From: Xylogone sp. PMI_703
Taxonomy: Eukaryota > Ascomycota > Leotiomycetes
Direction: 5' to 3'
Assembly (NCBI GenBank): GCA_021399445.1
Contig: JAJTUQ010000009.1
Coordinates: 513,501 to 577,500 of the forward strand
Length of the DNA: 64,000 nt
Positions 10,701 through 22,498 of this stretch are shown piece by piece. Under the pieces are notes generated by a model. The model was not told where the DNA came from. It saw only the letters and a list, made by a program, of their open reading frames with translations, and ran no database searches. Positions within the stretch are counted from its first letter, which is position 1, and each line of letters opens with the position of its first letter. The position numbers and the translations under genes were made by a program.

Positions 10701-12678
10701 ATAGGCTTGCCATTATTTGCCGGGACCCAGTCCCAGCCATTATTTGCAGCTGGATTTGCACCCCTGTTGAGATATACTGTTAATTCTCCTTGCGGGCCCA
10801 TGAAAATATAGTCATCTCTTCCGTCACCGTCCATATCAGCGAAACGAATACCGTCACCGATGACACTGGTATCAGCCGTGCCTTTGTTTAAGTACACCGT
10901 AATAGCACCAGTGTCAGCATCAACGACGATGTAGTCAGCCTTTCCGTCACCGTCCATATCTGCCATTCGAATATTGGCAGGCTTTGTAGATGTTCCCGAA
11001 GCAATATATTTCGCTGCCGGCGGCGAGCCACCCTGTGGTGCCCAATTCGGTTTACCCTCATTCGCACTGCGAATGTTCAAATAACCTGCCAGACCCCCGT
11101 CTTTGTCGACAATCAGATAGTCTGGGCGGCCATCGCCAGTAATGTCGGCAAGCAGAATGGTTACGTTCCCTTCTGCCGGCCCAGAGGCAGCAATGCCATA
11201 GGGAACCCAACTGATATCTTTAGCGGAGCTATATGTTCCAAAATTAAGCCAGACATTAAGACTACCCTCAGCTGTCTTCACGATATAGTCAGCACGGCCA
11301 TCACCGTTTATATCTGCAAAAATGAGATTCTTCTGGTTGGCGCCACCAGCTCCGGATGCAATAGGTGCATCTAGGGGTGTCCAAAGCCAATTTCCAGGCG
11401 AAGATGAATCCGGCCCGCCATTAATTAGTGCATTCACTTCACCGCTTTCACTAACATAAAGGTAATCTACCTTTCCATCGCCATCAATGTCAGCCATATG
11501 AACACCAATGCCAGGTGCACCCTTTCCTGCATATATTGGATCGAGGCCATTGGGTAAAGTGAAATTCGCCGTGTTCGATCCCATAACGTTAATAGCAGCT
11601 GTAAGGGCACCGTTCTTCGGGTTAATCCACAAATAGTCTGCTTTTCCATCCCCATCCAGGTCACCTAACTGAACACCAGTGCCGTTGCCAAGTCCGCTGG
11701 CTACTCTGCCGATGAAATCCCAGCTAGTAGCGTGGTACACATGATCACCATTTGTACCAATACCACTGGCAATCATATACCCGAGATCTTTTTCACCATA
11801 ACCTTGCCAGACAGGAAGGGATGGACAGGTAGCTCCTTTTCCTCCAGATCCAGGCGGAACGAACTCTGGTCCAACAGGGGCTTTAATCCAACCGTTTGAT
11901 ACCACTTTTTGGATTCCAGCCATCCAGACTTCAGCCATCATCTCATAACCAGCATCAGTTGGATGAAGCCCATCCTTTAAGTCATCTAATGTGAGACCTT
12001 CCATGCTAACCAATTCGACATGTTTGCCTTGGCTGGCCCGAGCTGACACGACATCAGGTATAGCAGCGTTATACGTTAATCTTCTGGAATTGGCAGCTGT
12101 ATCTTCGATAGGAGTGATCTGTGCCACCAGAACCGTAGCATCGGGGCAAGCGTCCAAGATCTCATCGATTAAGCTCCCCAGCCGATCTGGACAGTCTGAA
12201 ACGCAGTAGGGCTGACCAGTAGGCTGTCTCATGTCGTTTGTACCGGCGTGAACGAGGATAAGGTTTGGCCTATCGGGAAGAGACAGCTTGGCATATTCAG
12301 CTATCTCGTCAATTACCTTCCCATCATGCCCTTCATGCCATGATTCATTGAATGGCATAGTGTTTCCATTCTGCACTGAGCCAACAAATTGCAGGTGAGT
12401 TCCAGAAGCTAAGGTAAGAAGACGACTTCGGTAACCTCCATCATCTGAGCTCAAATAGCCATGTGTGATCGAGTCTCCGAGCGGTTGGATACGAAGTTCG
12501 ACGCCTGGTGAGAGATCCGTTCGTGCATCAAGATTGAGCTGTAATATATTAACTTTGTTTCTCCTGTAAGATAGGAAGAGATTACCTTGCTTTTTGCCCT
12601 TGGAATGGCAGTGGTACCAGAACTTAGCAACAAGATGGAAAAGCCAAGATTAAATGCTACGTTGCTTAGAGACTTCAT
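7747..12678 (-). CDS. Secreted SGNH/GDSL esterase - VCBS repeat - repeated Cys-module protein (about 1504 aa)
   Basis: Eight exons: 12678-12586, 12538-9701, 9636-9262, 9197-8835, 8756-8424, 8367-8323, 8273-7861, 7801-7747. Residues 1-24 form a signal peptide. An SGNH hydrolase domain follows (about 45-235) with GDSITHG (Ser54), HAGTNDM and DGLHPTDAG, as in CE3-type acetyl xylan esterases. Then come ten FG-GAP/VCBS units with ADIDGDGKADY-type calcium loops, a Gly/Ser/Pro-rich linker, and three copies of a module of about 120 aa starting CYNEGQ and ending TLTTDCLFFNIDP, each split by one phase-0 intron. A divergent Cys-rich tail ends it. Intron 4 (8757-8834) starts with GC; the last intron has a perfect GTAAGT and TACTAAT. 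The track's separate frames here are exons of one gene. Likely role: extracellular deacetylation of plant or fungal polysaccharide, with the repeats as substrate-binding parts (inference). Confidence 0.85.
8757..8834 (-). other. GC-AG intron
   Basis: This intron of the large esterase gene begins GCAAGT instead of GTAAGT and ends TTTAG. Both flanking exons stay in phase 0 and align with the same position in the sister modules, whose introns use GTAAAG. GC donors with an otherwise perfect consensus are a known minority class. Confidence 0.75.
9036..9215 (-). repeat. Intragenic direct repeat, copy B
   Basis: About 180 bp nearly identical (about 4-5 differences) to 9475-9654. It covers the second half of one repeated module and the start of the neighbouring intron. 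Confidence 0.85.
9475..9654 (-). repeat. Intragenic direct repeat, copy A
   Basis: Partner of 9036-9215. The adjoining parts (9262-9474 against 9701-9915) are also clearly similar but more diverged. Confidence 0.85.
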
Positions 12679-14547
12679 GTTGAAATCCTAAACAACGGTA
12701 TCAAGTGCCGTTGATTAGTCCCTAAATATTGTAAACAGCAATAACTTCAGCCATGAGATGTAAAAGTCATAGAAACAAGTTAATGAAATGCAGAATTGAG
12801 ACCAGAACAGGTATATATAGTCCGGAAATTTCTCATAAACCCATATATCAGAGCAAAAATCGGAATATCGGCCCTACTATGTACCTGAGTAATGCTACAT
12901 TCCTTTTCTAGACAGTGGCGTAACCGTGGTTTGATGTTAGAGAAGCACAGCGTGTGTTAGTACGAATTACATGGGCCTCGTGATGACTAGATGAAAAATG
13001 GGGCCCAGCTCGTACTGTAGGGGAACTAATGGAAGAAAGCATAGATATTTCAGAGCTGTTCTAATACGTATACAGGAGCTTGATGTTTTCTGAGAAATAG
13101 ACCAGGGATCGATAAAAGTAAAAATTTCATGATGCACAAACAGTATCAATTATCTATGAGTGTTTCGAATTGTACCATGAGGAGATGCAAGAAATGAGTC
13201 TACGTTTGATACAAATTAGAGCACCTAGATATACAGCTAGGAAACAAATTGGACTTAAAAAAAAGGCACTGTGATTATTAATTAGAGTCAGTTTCCTCCA
13301 GGTTTGGTTTCAATTGAAAAGTCATGCATATCTAACCTGCAGGATCACTTTCCGCAGAAAACCCCTTATGAGATAATGCATACTGTAGTCACCCTGTCTA
13401 CGCATGGGTAAAGTTCTAGCAGGGGTACTCCCTCCGCCTCCCCTGCTTCTATCTCAGACCAACAAAAAGCTTGTGTGCTGTTAAGCTACCCGAGAATTCT
13501 CGTCAGGAGAGGAGCATACTATCCTTACACGTATTTACTTCGCTTTGACGCTGACCCTTTGACAACAGTAATGATTTCGAGCCAATTACTCCTAGATCAA
13601 GTACTTTACGTACAATAGCATCTTATGGCCCTATACACAGCGGAGATAGATGGAGATGGATGGTTTAAGACGGCGTTATTTGTCTATCAGCAAGTCAGAC
13701 TATTGAATGCACGGAGTAAATTCGTGGTAACTCTTCTTTGTCTCGTGTTATGCTTAGTTTGGGAGTCTTTCCCAGTTGGAGCAGCGAATGGAACTACAGT
13801 AAGACTCTAGCTAGGAAAGGCCATAATGTTACGGCTGACTGAATCACCACTTGACATTACAGTTCCACTTATCCCCGTCGTTACCGCTGCGTAGAAAAGA
13901 CAGGAGTCCAAAGCGTTCTCGTGAGGTCCCCCTTTTATTAGGGTGCCACTTGACGCCGCGGTGAGTGAGCAGGAGAAATGGCCGACATTAATCATCGGCT
14001 GCTCGCTTACACCACTTGTCAGAACTGGTGGCGAGGGGTGGGTAACCCAGGTATGCGCCATCGAAAGCCATAAGCGCTTGTATGAATGGCCTCCGATAAC
14101 GCCATGCTAGCCCTTGGCTTTTTATCAGCTATTCATCTGCTACATTGTATACAATCCAGCCTGCACCGACTCAGAAGTACGTACAATGGCTTCGAAAGGT
14201 GCCTCCTACACATTCAATTATTTGATTGTCTCTAATCATAGCCACCGTTATCATGAAAAATGGCTTCAACTCTTGTTTTCTCCTTGTTACATCTGGGGCC
14301 GGTCTCGTCATGCCTGAGAATTGGCACTACGGTGTTGAAAGGGCTCAAGCATCACTCTGATATTAGAGCAGCGAGTCTTCAGCCTTGAGATCCTACATTG
14401 AACTCGTTACCGCTATAGACAAACAGTTTTGCCGTGATCAAATGCCAGAGTGAAATCCATCTATTGATCTACCAGCTATATCGGAATTCCTTGTATCCTT
14501 ACTCAAGTTTACTTCTAAAGCAGGTACTTACTCTAATCGCGCACTAT
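12679..14547. other. Intergenic, 1.9 kb, no gene seen
   Basis: A TATATATA motif at about 12812-12819 lies about 135 bp before the esterase start and may serve it. Two weak ORFs (13625-13810 plus, 13807-14061 minus) have no recognisable content. Confidence 0.4.
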
Positions 14548-16796
14548 TTAAAATACTGACGAAGGGACATAGACAACGTCATGATATAACTTCCCTGTCC
14601 TTCTATCTTTGCCACACACAGCAGCTAAGATCTGAAAATCGCTCTGGTATAAGTCACCCTTTTCAGCATATTCGCTATCAAGAATGGATACCATGAGTAA
14701 GTCCTGTTCGCTTTGTTTCTTCTTTAATATCATGTTGATAATACGTTTCATGATATTAAGCGGCATTCCATCTTCAACTGCCACCCCATACTCTTCCAAT
14801 CTTCGTATCCACTCTTCGATCCACGCTACTACCTCAAAGTGTGGGCACCATGCAGCGCAGAAACATAAGAGTGAGAGAATGCCTATGTTAAATGTGTTCT
14901 TGTAAATACAATCTGCTAAATCAAGACCGGCAGTAATTCTCAGAAGAAGTTTTTCCCAAGGATAATCTCTCCACGTGAACAGAGGGTTAAGTCGATTAGT
15001 GCTAGCTATTCGCTCAAAAATTCGTTGAGAGCTTAAAATTTGAGCTGTTGCATAATATGCATAATTCATGGCTGTTTCATGAGTATAGAACTTTAGAGGA
15101 TATATCTTCATTCCTAAACGTAACTCTTCAGACGTGTTAAAACTAGAATCGTCATCGGTGAAAGAATCAATTGGCAGCTCAGATATATCCAGTTTAGAGT
15201 GCCATTCATCTAATCTAGTACGTTGCTGTTTCAGAAAGTTCCAATACACTTCATCAATGGATATCAGCTTAGAGGTTGAGGAAGGTCGTATTTTTGGTAA
15301 AGAGTTTTGTTCAAGTAAACCTTGAAAAGCGGAATTTCTCTTCTCTTCTGTAGTAAGGTTACTCCCGCGGCATACACACCAGTCGAGAATAATGGTTCTA
15401 GCAGTAAGGAGGGAGTCGCATAACACCTTTAGCACTGTATCATAAGGTGTAACCGCGTGAAATACCAAGCAATCCAATCTATTATTCTCATCCGCGTTAT
15501 TTAGAGCCTTCTTTGACCCCACCCCACTAGAGAGTCGTCGATTCACAACGAGGGAGCGTAGACTCATCCAAGTGCTTAAAAGCTTCTGACCTGTCTGCGT
15601 AGAATTGAGCTCTTTGTGGAAGGTGGAAACCATGCGATCAATAAATTCCATATGCTTGACGACCCCGATTAAAGATCCTGAGTCCATTTCAAAGTAGTGG
15701 AACAGCAATGACGTTGCAAGTACATGGTGAAGGTCTCTCTGGTCTGATATCGATACATCCTTCATAAGCTCTCTTACGCCCCTTCCGTAATACTCCAAAC
15801 TCCGATATTTATGGCCATACTGTGGTATGTACTGAGTTTTTCGCTCATGATAGTTTGTATACACGACCGAAGACTCAACATGAGCGAGATATGATGCAGA
15901 GATGGCCAGAACTGCACTTCGAAAAGGTTGAAAGTCAGGCATTTTAGAAGTCAGATCACGAAACACCGGCGGTAGAATCGCTGTCACGTAGGTATACCAT
16001 TGTGTGAAATATAGGTCATCGAAAAATGAGCCATTGTTCATCTGTGCGGAGGAATGAAGTGGGTGAGCTGTGGACCATTTCCAAAGATTCCGTAAAGAGG
16101 CTCTCGCTTGGTGTTTTCTTCGACTAGTTGCGTTATTGCCGGCATTAGCCGAATCGATAAAACCGGTTGATCGACATGTGTAAGACCCCGCTGATGATGA
16201 ATCGCCATCTATATGAAGGCTTATCGGGCTAACTTCTCCACGAGAGGTGAAATTAACCTCGCCTGAAAATCCCAGGAAACTATCGTCGCCAAAGTTCATA
16301 TGATTTGACGTCCTGGCAATAGATGACTGATTGCCCTGTGCTGAGGATGGATTAATTGAATTGGCATGACCGAAATTTCCCGTCCGTAAAGTACATCTGG
16401 GATCTCTGGATAATCGACGCCTTGGTTTCTTCAGCGCTGCAAAGACCTCCAGCGATGGTGAATAATTCTCGGGCACGAGGGTCTCGGCCCAGTTTATGAT
16501 GTCGAAATTCTGAACTTTCTTCTGTACGGCCAACGCTGGCTCAGCAAATTTATAGCGCGGCAAGTAACCCTCACACTCGAGACCCAGCCGAACACAAGCC
16601 CTACATGCTGGCTCTCTCTCGTCGCACTACAACGGTGTGAAGAGTCAGTCAGCGGACGTTTGCTGTATTGCAGACGGTGGACAAAGGCAAGCGGATTGGT
16701 TCGTACCTTAACTCGGCGACGCCGGCAAGTTTGGCACCCAGTACGCGTGCGTGTAATGTTCGTCTTCTTCTGTCGTCGCGGAAGTGGTCGATCCAT
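14548..16796 (-). CDS. Zn2Cys6 transcription factor with fungal-specific regulator domain
   Basis: Exons 16796-16707 and 16626-14548; the 80-bp intron splits the zinc cluster (phase 0). The product is 722 aa. The N-terminal binuclear cluster reads CQTCRRRRVK + CDEREPACRACVRLGLEC, with the six Cys spaced C-X2-C-X6-C-X6-C-X2-C-X6-C. A basic stretch precedes it and a Ser/Asn-rich linker follows. From about residue 215 there is a helical region (HSSAQMNNGSFFDDLYFTQW onward) like the Fungal_trans_2 / acr-2 type regulatory domain. It is nuclear, binding DNA through CGG half sites (family knowledge). The target is unknown; no biosynthetic cluster adjoins it. A degraded copy of its last 350 bp lies at 37.2 kb. 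Confidence 0.9.
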
Positions 16797-18359
16797 TTGG
16801 GACCCCTGGGAATGTCGGGCGAATGGTGCAGATTGCTATATGGCGAAGAAATTGTTGCACAACCTCAAAGGAGGGAGGCGGGAGCGACGAGGAGGCGAAG
16901 AAGGGCGGGTGGGAATGGCCGTTGCGTTACGGCCAAGACGCGTCCGCAAATAAGGCAACCTCCAGTCTCGGCGGTGATGTCAAGACTCCTGCGATTGTGT
17001 CCAGGGTTGAATATGCAAGCAGGGATTACACCGATCCCGGCTTGATCCGAAGCTTAAGCTTACTGTGGAACCCTTACCGGCTAAGCGCATCGCCGAAAAG
17101 GAATAGAGGAGCGATGGCTGCATTAGAGCTGCGCCACCACCGCTACCTAGTGCGTGCTGACAACAAGTGAAACCTTACCGTATGATCTTATCAAACCTGA
17201 GGTGGGGCTAACTTGACCTGTAAATTATCCTATTGGGGGAATCAGAAGTAGTTACCCACTTTCGCTTGACTTTGTAGAGGTGTGATCAGCGAAGTATCAC
17301 TAAAACTAATAGATATTGGGTTTAGCCCGACCTTTGGATTGCATGAGATTATACGGCACTTCCGTTCTGTATCGTTGGATCCTTACCTTTACTTAAAACT
17401 CTATTTTTCAGGTCGCCCCGAGTGACGGGTAAGCGAATTGATCCCGGATCCGACGGTTCTGCCAAAGGCGAGCGAGCTAAGCTGAAACAGTTGGTACTAC
17501 TGTACTATAACGCACCCCCGTATTTACGTACAGCACCGCTATACTTTGTAGATAATGCCACCCGGGCTACCACGTACTGCATACAGCGACTGTCGGCAGG
17601 CTACAGAAGCAGTGAGGCTGCTCAGAGTCGACCACGTGGGACTTCAAACAACGATGACTATTCGCCATTGGCCGGTGTTGTACGGGTAGCAACGGACCCA
17701 GGTTCCAGCCGATATACGGACTAGGGCAGCTGGCCTGGGAAACAGGCCACACACAGCGTATGTACGGAGTACAGTAATTGCCCTGCCACCTGGAAATCCC
17801 TCTCGGATCTTCACTGGCCAGACTTCTAAGCACTTAGTAGGTTTATCACGGCTCGTTACAGTATACTCTGACCATGACAGATCAGTTATCCTATAATTTC
17901 TAGCTTCTCTATACCGCGAAGGAAGCCATTTCTATTAGAAGGATAGAAGGAGGGATAGAAGACTCTACGCTAACCTGGTAGAGTTTGCCGACCCAATGAT
18001 TTAACCTTTGACTAGTGCTGACGAGAAATGAACCCTGTATCGTTGAATTTTACCTCAATTCAGGTACCCCTGAGTTTAAGACTCTATGATGCTATTTCCG
18101 GTTTTGCGACGGCACTCCAATTTCACGCGTAATCCTAGCGTTGCACTGACACCTTAATGACCCCCCTGGATCCAGGACGCAGGTTCAGCTTACTGTAGGC
18201 TTTGTCAATAATAATATAAGCCATCCGACTTGTTGCTTTAGAATCCGATACTTTAGAAAAATGGTATCCTCCCATGTTAACATCATTTCAACACTTTAGA
18301 CCAGTACGTACATTACGTAAAAAATCTCCAGCCACTCTTTATATTGGTTTGTCTTTATC
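16797..18359. other. Intergenic, 1.5 kb
   Basis: Overlapping ORFs at 16660-17170 and 17422-17833 are GC-richer than the surroundings but carry no domain, and some overlap the regulator's first exon. The segment contains the dispersed repeat at 17090-17141. Confidence 0.4.
17090..17141. repeat. Dispersed repeat fragment (partner at 24922-24976)
   Basis: TCGCCGAAA, then GATGGCTGCATTAG and CGCCACCACC occur in the same order and spacing at both places, with scattered substitutions. The parent element was not identified. Confidence 0.55.
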
Positions 18360-19206
18360 ATGTCAGTAAGTGTTGGATAGATCTAGATTGAACAAACTTT
18401 AAAAGAGAAAGTTCCATATCGTGACTAATTATTGCCTTGTGGTGCCGCCAGGTCTTGAGAGAGGCACCACCAGCCTTTGAATATAGTGATGCTCCAGAAT
18501 TATGTCACCAATCACCAGCACTCACCAAAGCTTTAATCTCAGAACCATATTCTGAAATAACGGACCCCCCGAAAAAACCTGTTGACTCCGTTGACCCTTC
18601 CCTTATTGTCTTGCGACGAACAACGTTCTGGGTGATGCTAGTTGGCATAGTGGTGTTATTTGCCGCAACAATTGGGGGTTCCGTGGGCGCTGCGTTAGGG
18701 ACCAAGGCTCATGATAACAGCGACAAGAGCGTTACCACAATTCCTGCAAAGTTAGTTATTCTCTAAAGCCTATTATCAGCATAATCTTTCCAGTGGAAAA
18801 AAAAGCCAAACTGAAAATCCTGTACAACAGCGCTTGCAACTCTACCTCTCACAGCAACTCCACTTCTCTACTTACCCCAGTCCCTCAAACGAGTTGCCCG
18901 AACTCCGATAACACCATCTTCCACCCAACCGTCTACTCTGACACCTCTCAAGCCTTCCGGATAGAATGTGGCACAGACTATACTAACAGCCAAAATATCG
19001 TCCAAATTATGGTGTACACTCTAGAAGACTGTATTACCGCGTGTGCAACTTATAACTTCTGGAACTTGAATCGTAATTGCACATACGTGTCGTATCTGGC
19101 TACTAATGGGGATCCTGGAAATTGCTGGCTGGAGCATGGGAATCCAGGGCCAAAATTGGATTCAACGAACGGAACAAATACCACTTATGCCCTTTTACAA
19201 AAATAA
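18360..19206 (+). CDS. Single-pass membrane protein with PAN/apple-like extracellular domain (frame conflict)
   Basis: Model: a 6-nt first exon 18360-18365 (Met-Ser, then GTAAGT), intron to 18451 with branch-like GACTAATT, exon 2 18452-18750, intron 18751-18793, exon 3 18794-19206. Exon 2 gives VLREAPPAFEYSDAPEL, an acidic/Pro cytosolic part, then one transmembrane helix (FWVMLVGIVVLFAATIGGSV). Exon 3 codes a Cys-containing domain with FRIECGTDYTNSQN, TLEDCITACATYN and DPGNCWLE, typical of fungal PAN-like surface proteins. The splice that follows consensus puts exon 3 one base out of frame, and an A8 run at 18797-18804 lies exactly there. So either the assembly has one extra A, or the gene is freshly broken, or the intron is unusual. 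Ligand unknown. Confidence 0.6.
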
Positions 19207-21490
19207 AGGGTCCAAAATTTGAAGTTTCATTTCATACATAGCATGCGAGAAGAGAGGATGCCTTTAAGTCCTGAATATTATTCCAATTTTCAATTCCTCC
19301 CAAACTTGTCATATATATATATACCTCTTGTTGATTTATATACTTAAAATAGAACGAGGAAATAGGGACTTGTATCATGTTATTATATAAATAGAAGAAC
19401 ATAAAAGACATAAGCTAGCCATCGTGTATTGATTTTTAGAGATAGGGGATATTACGTAAAAGAAGAAAAACTATTTATGCGCTTCAGATTTACAGTACTA
19501 CCATAACTCATTGAATATATCCTTGTTGAGAGGGGGATGAGCCACTTTACAAATAGTATCAGAGGCTGATCACACACCACAGGACCACGTTCAGTCTCGA
19601 CATCCGAGAAGCCGGTTTATCAGAATTACTGGCTGAACTTTCAAAGAAGCTGCTACCAGAGGAGGCGGTGCTCTGGTAAAGTTTCAGTGCAGACCAGTAG
19701 GTAAACTTCCTACGTGACATGCGTGCTCAATAAAATTATACATAAGCATCGAAGGCTAGTCCGTGGGAACGAAAGTATTAGCTAAGGCAATTAGAGTTTT
19801 CTGCGTCATTGAGAGTGCCCCACGCTGCGTGGTTGTTTGCAGGAGCGACTAGAGGACGTGGCTGCTCTGACACATGGAAATGGACGTAATACGCTTCAAA
19901 TGATCACGCTCCTCTTGCTTTTGGGTCATACCGAAGATAAACTTGCGAATATCGCAAATGACTCAGAGTAAGCTATAGGGTCGCTTCTAAAGTTAAATTT
20001 GAAGTAAACTACTTTCTGCATTAAGTATTTTTGTCCGCAAATTAGGGGTCCTTGTCTCGAAGCACTAAGCGTTGTTGTACAACAAATCTGTATTCTTCAA
20101 ACTCTATTTAGGTAGTAAAATTATAGGGCCTTGTACATAAAGCCGAAATATTTACGCACAAGTTAGATCATTTAACAACGGGCCAGGAAAAAGAGAACCC
20201 ATATAGTATGATTGGGTTGCACCGCTGATCCGACCAAGTAGTTTGTGTATGGGCTAGGCCATTCACAAATCATCAAATTGGCGTATAGCCTAGGCGGTTG
20301 GCGAACGGGTGTATTGGGGGGAAAACTAGAAAATATAAATGGTATCATACTATTTGATACTCAATCTTCCTCTGCCAACGCCTAGACGCTAGTTCATCAG
20401 TGAGCCCTCATTAGCAGTCTACCATGCATTCCAATTTGAACTGCGAAGGGCGTTTGTAACTACTCTACAAGCAGACCTTGAAGCTCTAGAGTCGGCTGAT
20501 CGCAAAGTTTTATATGACACACTTCAGAAACTTGCAGCACGAATTTCATCTTGAAGTAATTACCGTGGTAATTCAGTGTCTAATCCACCTGTCTTGAAAA
20601 TACTCACAGGCAATGAGCTACCATAAAGTTGCGTTATACTAAAAGTCTTAAACTAATATAAACATAGCACATAGAGTCAAATACTAGTAGCAATGTAATT
20701 TTCGTATCGAAAGAAGATGGTCACTTAGTTATCTGCGAGGTCTTGATAAAATTCATTGATAATGTCTTTTCTGCCTCTTGTAGCAGAAGTAGTTACGATC
20801 ACTTTTCCTAATAATGGAGAGACCACGAATTATGAGGCTTTAAGGAAGAGATTTAATACCACAACGACGCAGAAGTCATTAGGTTATATCAATTAAATTA
20901 TGGATGAATCTCATATCCTCAAGAAACCCGTTTAGTATTGTTTGGTGCTGTAGGATGGAATAGTATAAAAAGACCATGCTACGGCAACTACTTTAAAAGA
21001 GTTTCACTTTGCAATGAAGCAACTAACAGATGATCTAAAAGGCTCTCACCCCGTTGAGTATAAATAGTAAGTGACAAGCGTTGCTCAAAAAGAAAAGATA
21101 GGAGATTATAATCATGAATTGCCAATATAGTCCCACGTCGAATTCTGTAAGGTACAGACCCTACAGTAGTGGTCTAGGCACATGTGCACTTCGTTGAGTC
21201 ACAGTATAATAAATCATGTAGATGTTGTAATAACTGCACCCCTTAGGTTCGGTTTCACCAGATACGAAAATATCAATCAAACCTTTCTGGTTATGCTTTT
21301 ACCACCTATAGCATCAGCTTTCATGTAATTGAGATAGCTAAGATAGCTTCACGAGTCTATACACGTGGCAAGTTGAAGTGGCTCAGCATCTTATGTTTTC
21401 ATGTTTAAGCTATAAGTTAATTTCTAGCTAAGTCGTTTAACTCCTTCTGTTTGATCCTCTAATCAACCATGGAGGTCTTTCGCATTAGTG
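19207..21490. other. Gene-poor 2.3-kb stretch
   Basis: No intact gene. One coding-like fragment at about 20411-20555 (plus) reads as about 45 residues of amphipathic helix ending in a stop, but has no start or flanking exon that I can find. Confidence 0.4.
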
Positions 21491-21960
21491 TTAGTAAGGA
21501 AAACTGTACACCTGGAATCCAAGTGGTGTTGTTCCAGTAATATCAAGAGCACCATTTGTGTTGGTCGTAAGATACTTTCCATTTTCCTTGACTAGAGTGT
21601 CTCCACGCCTGACGGACTAGTAGTGATGCCGAGCGAAGTGCGAGACTTGATCTAGCGACCATCAAGAGCACTGCTGCTCAGTAAGAAACTCCCAGAACAG
21701 GCGCCTCCAACAGTTGCGGTTCCGCCAGTTGCATTCACAATCCAGCGCTGGTGGATATCATCGTGTAAGCTAGTGGCTAGAGTCACAGTGAAGTCAGTTG
21801 CACCGTTGCCGGGGTTTGTGAGCGCGTATCCATTCATTTCGAATACCAGATATCGACCTTCGGTCAGATAGCCCCGAACGGCCAAGAAACTCTCTTCACT
21901 CATCGTAGATGTGTCAAGGGCCTCGTTAGTTGGTCCATATGTAATAGGTGAGCCGTCATG
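21491..21960 (-). pseudogene. C-terminal remnant of a fungal phospholipase C-type phosphoesterase
   Basis: Minus-strand reading gives ITYGPTNEALDTSTMSEE, YLVFEMNGYALTNPGN, HQRWIVNATGG and ALDGR, which match from memory the C-terminal part of fungal phosphatidylglycerol-specific phospholipase C / acid phosphatase family proteins (PF04185). An in-frame TAG follows DGR at 21652-21654, and the end (LVKENGKYLTTNTNG, stop at 21491) needs a further frame shift near 21598. The catalytic phosphoesterase core is absent. The gene is dead. Confidence 0.7.
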
Positions 21961-22498
21961 GCCGCGTAAAGCTTCGCAGATAGCCGGTAAAACTCTTCCT
22001 TTTACCGGTCTATCCCTATATACTGTACTGTACATCATCAAGACCAGCAGCGAATAGAGTCTCTGTACCATACAATTTATATGTGTAGAAGCCTGACCAA
22101 TGCGCTCTAACCTCTAACAGAGCCGCGTCTTCGTGTTACCTTTGAAGGAGGTATTATACCTATTGTTCTAAACCTGAGCTATGGTAGGAAAGCCTTTGCA
22201 TCACAGAAATAATCCTCTTTTACTATGGTAAGGGATTTATAATAGTTATCAAAGTTCAGTTTAAGATAAACATAAAGGGGGTTCTTAAATTCGCTGTTAA
22301 GCTAAAGTTTCTTTCAAGAGTGAGATAATATGGTTTGAGCACTCTGGCTGAGATGTTAGATTTACTATGACGATAAGTCTCTAACATACTTAAAAGATCT
22401 CCATAAGAGCTTATTGTTTGCATTAAGAATATGTATATTAGGATAAACACAAATTTCATCTTACAGTCCTCAAAAATAAAATCTCGATAGAGTAAAGG
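21961..22498. other. Intergenic
   Basis: Only a 67-codon ORF (22256-22459 minus) with a hydrophobic start and no other support. No promoter or repeat recognised. Confidence 0.35.

Noticed and set aside
16660..17170. Overlapping plus-strand ORFs next to the first regulator
   Set aside because: They overlap the regulator's first exon and intron in antisense, lack domains, and contain a dispersed repeat fragment.
17422..17833. ORFs of 100 and 88 codons on opposite strands
   Set aside because: No recognisable composition, start context or splice partner; mutual antisense shadows.
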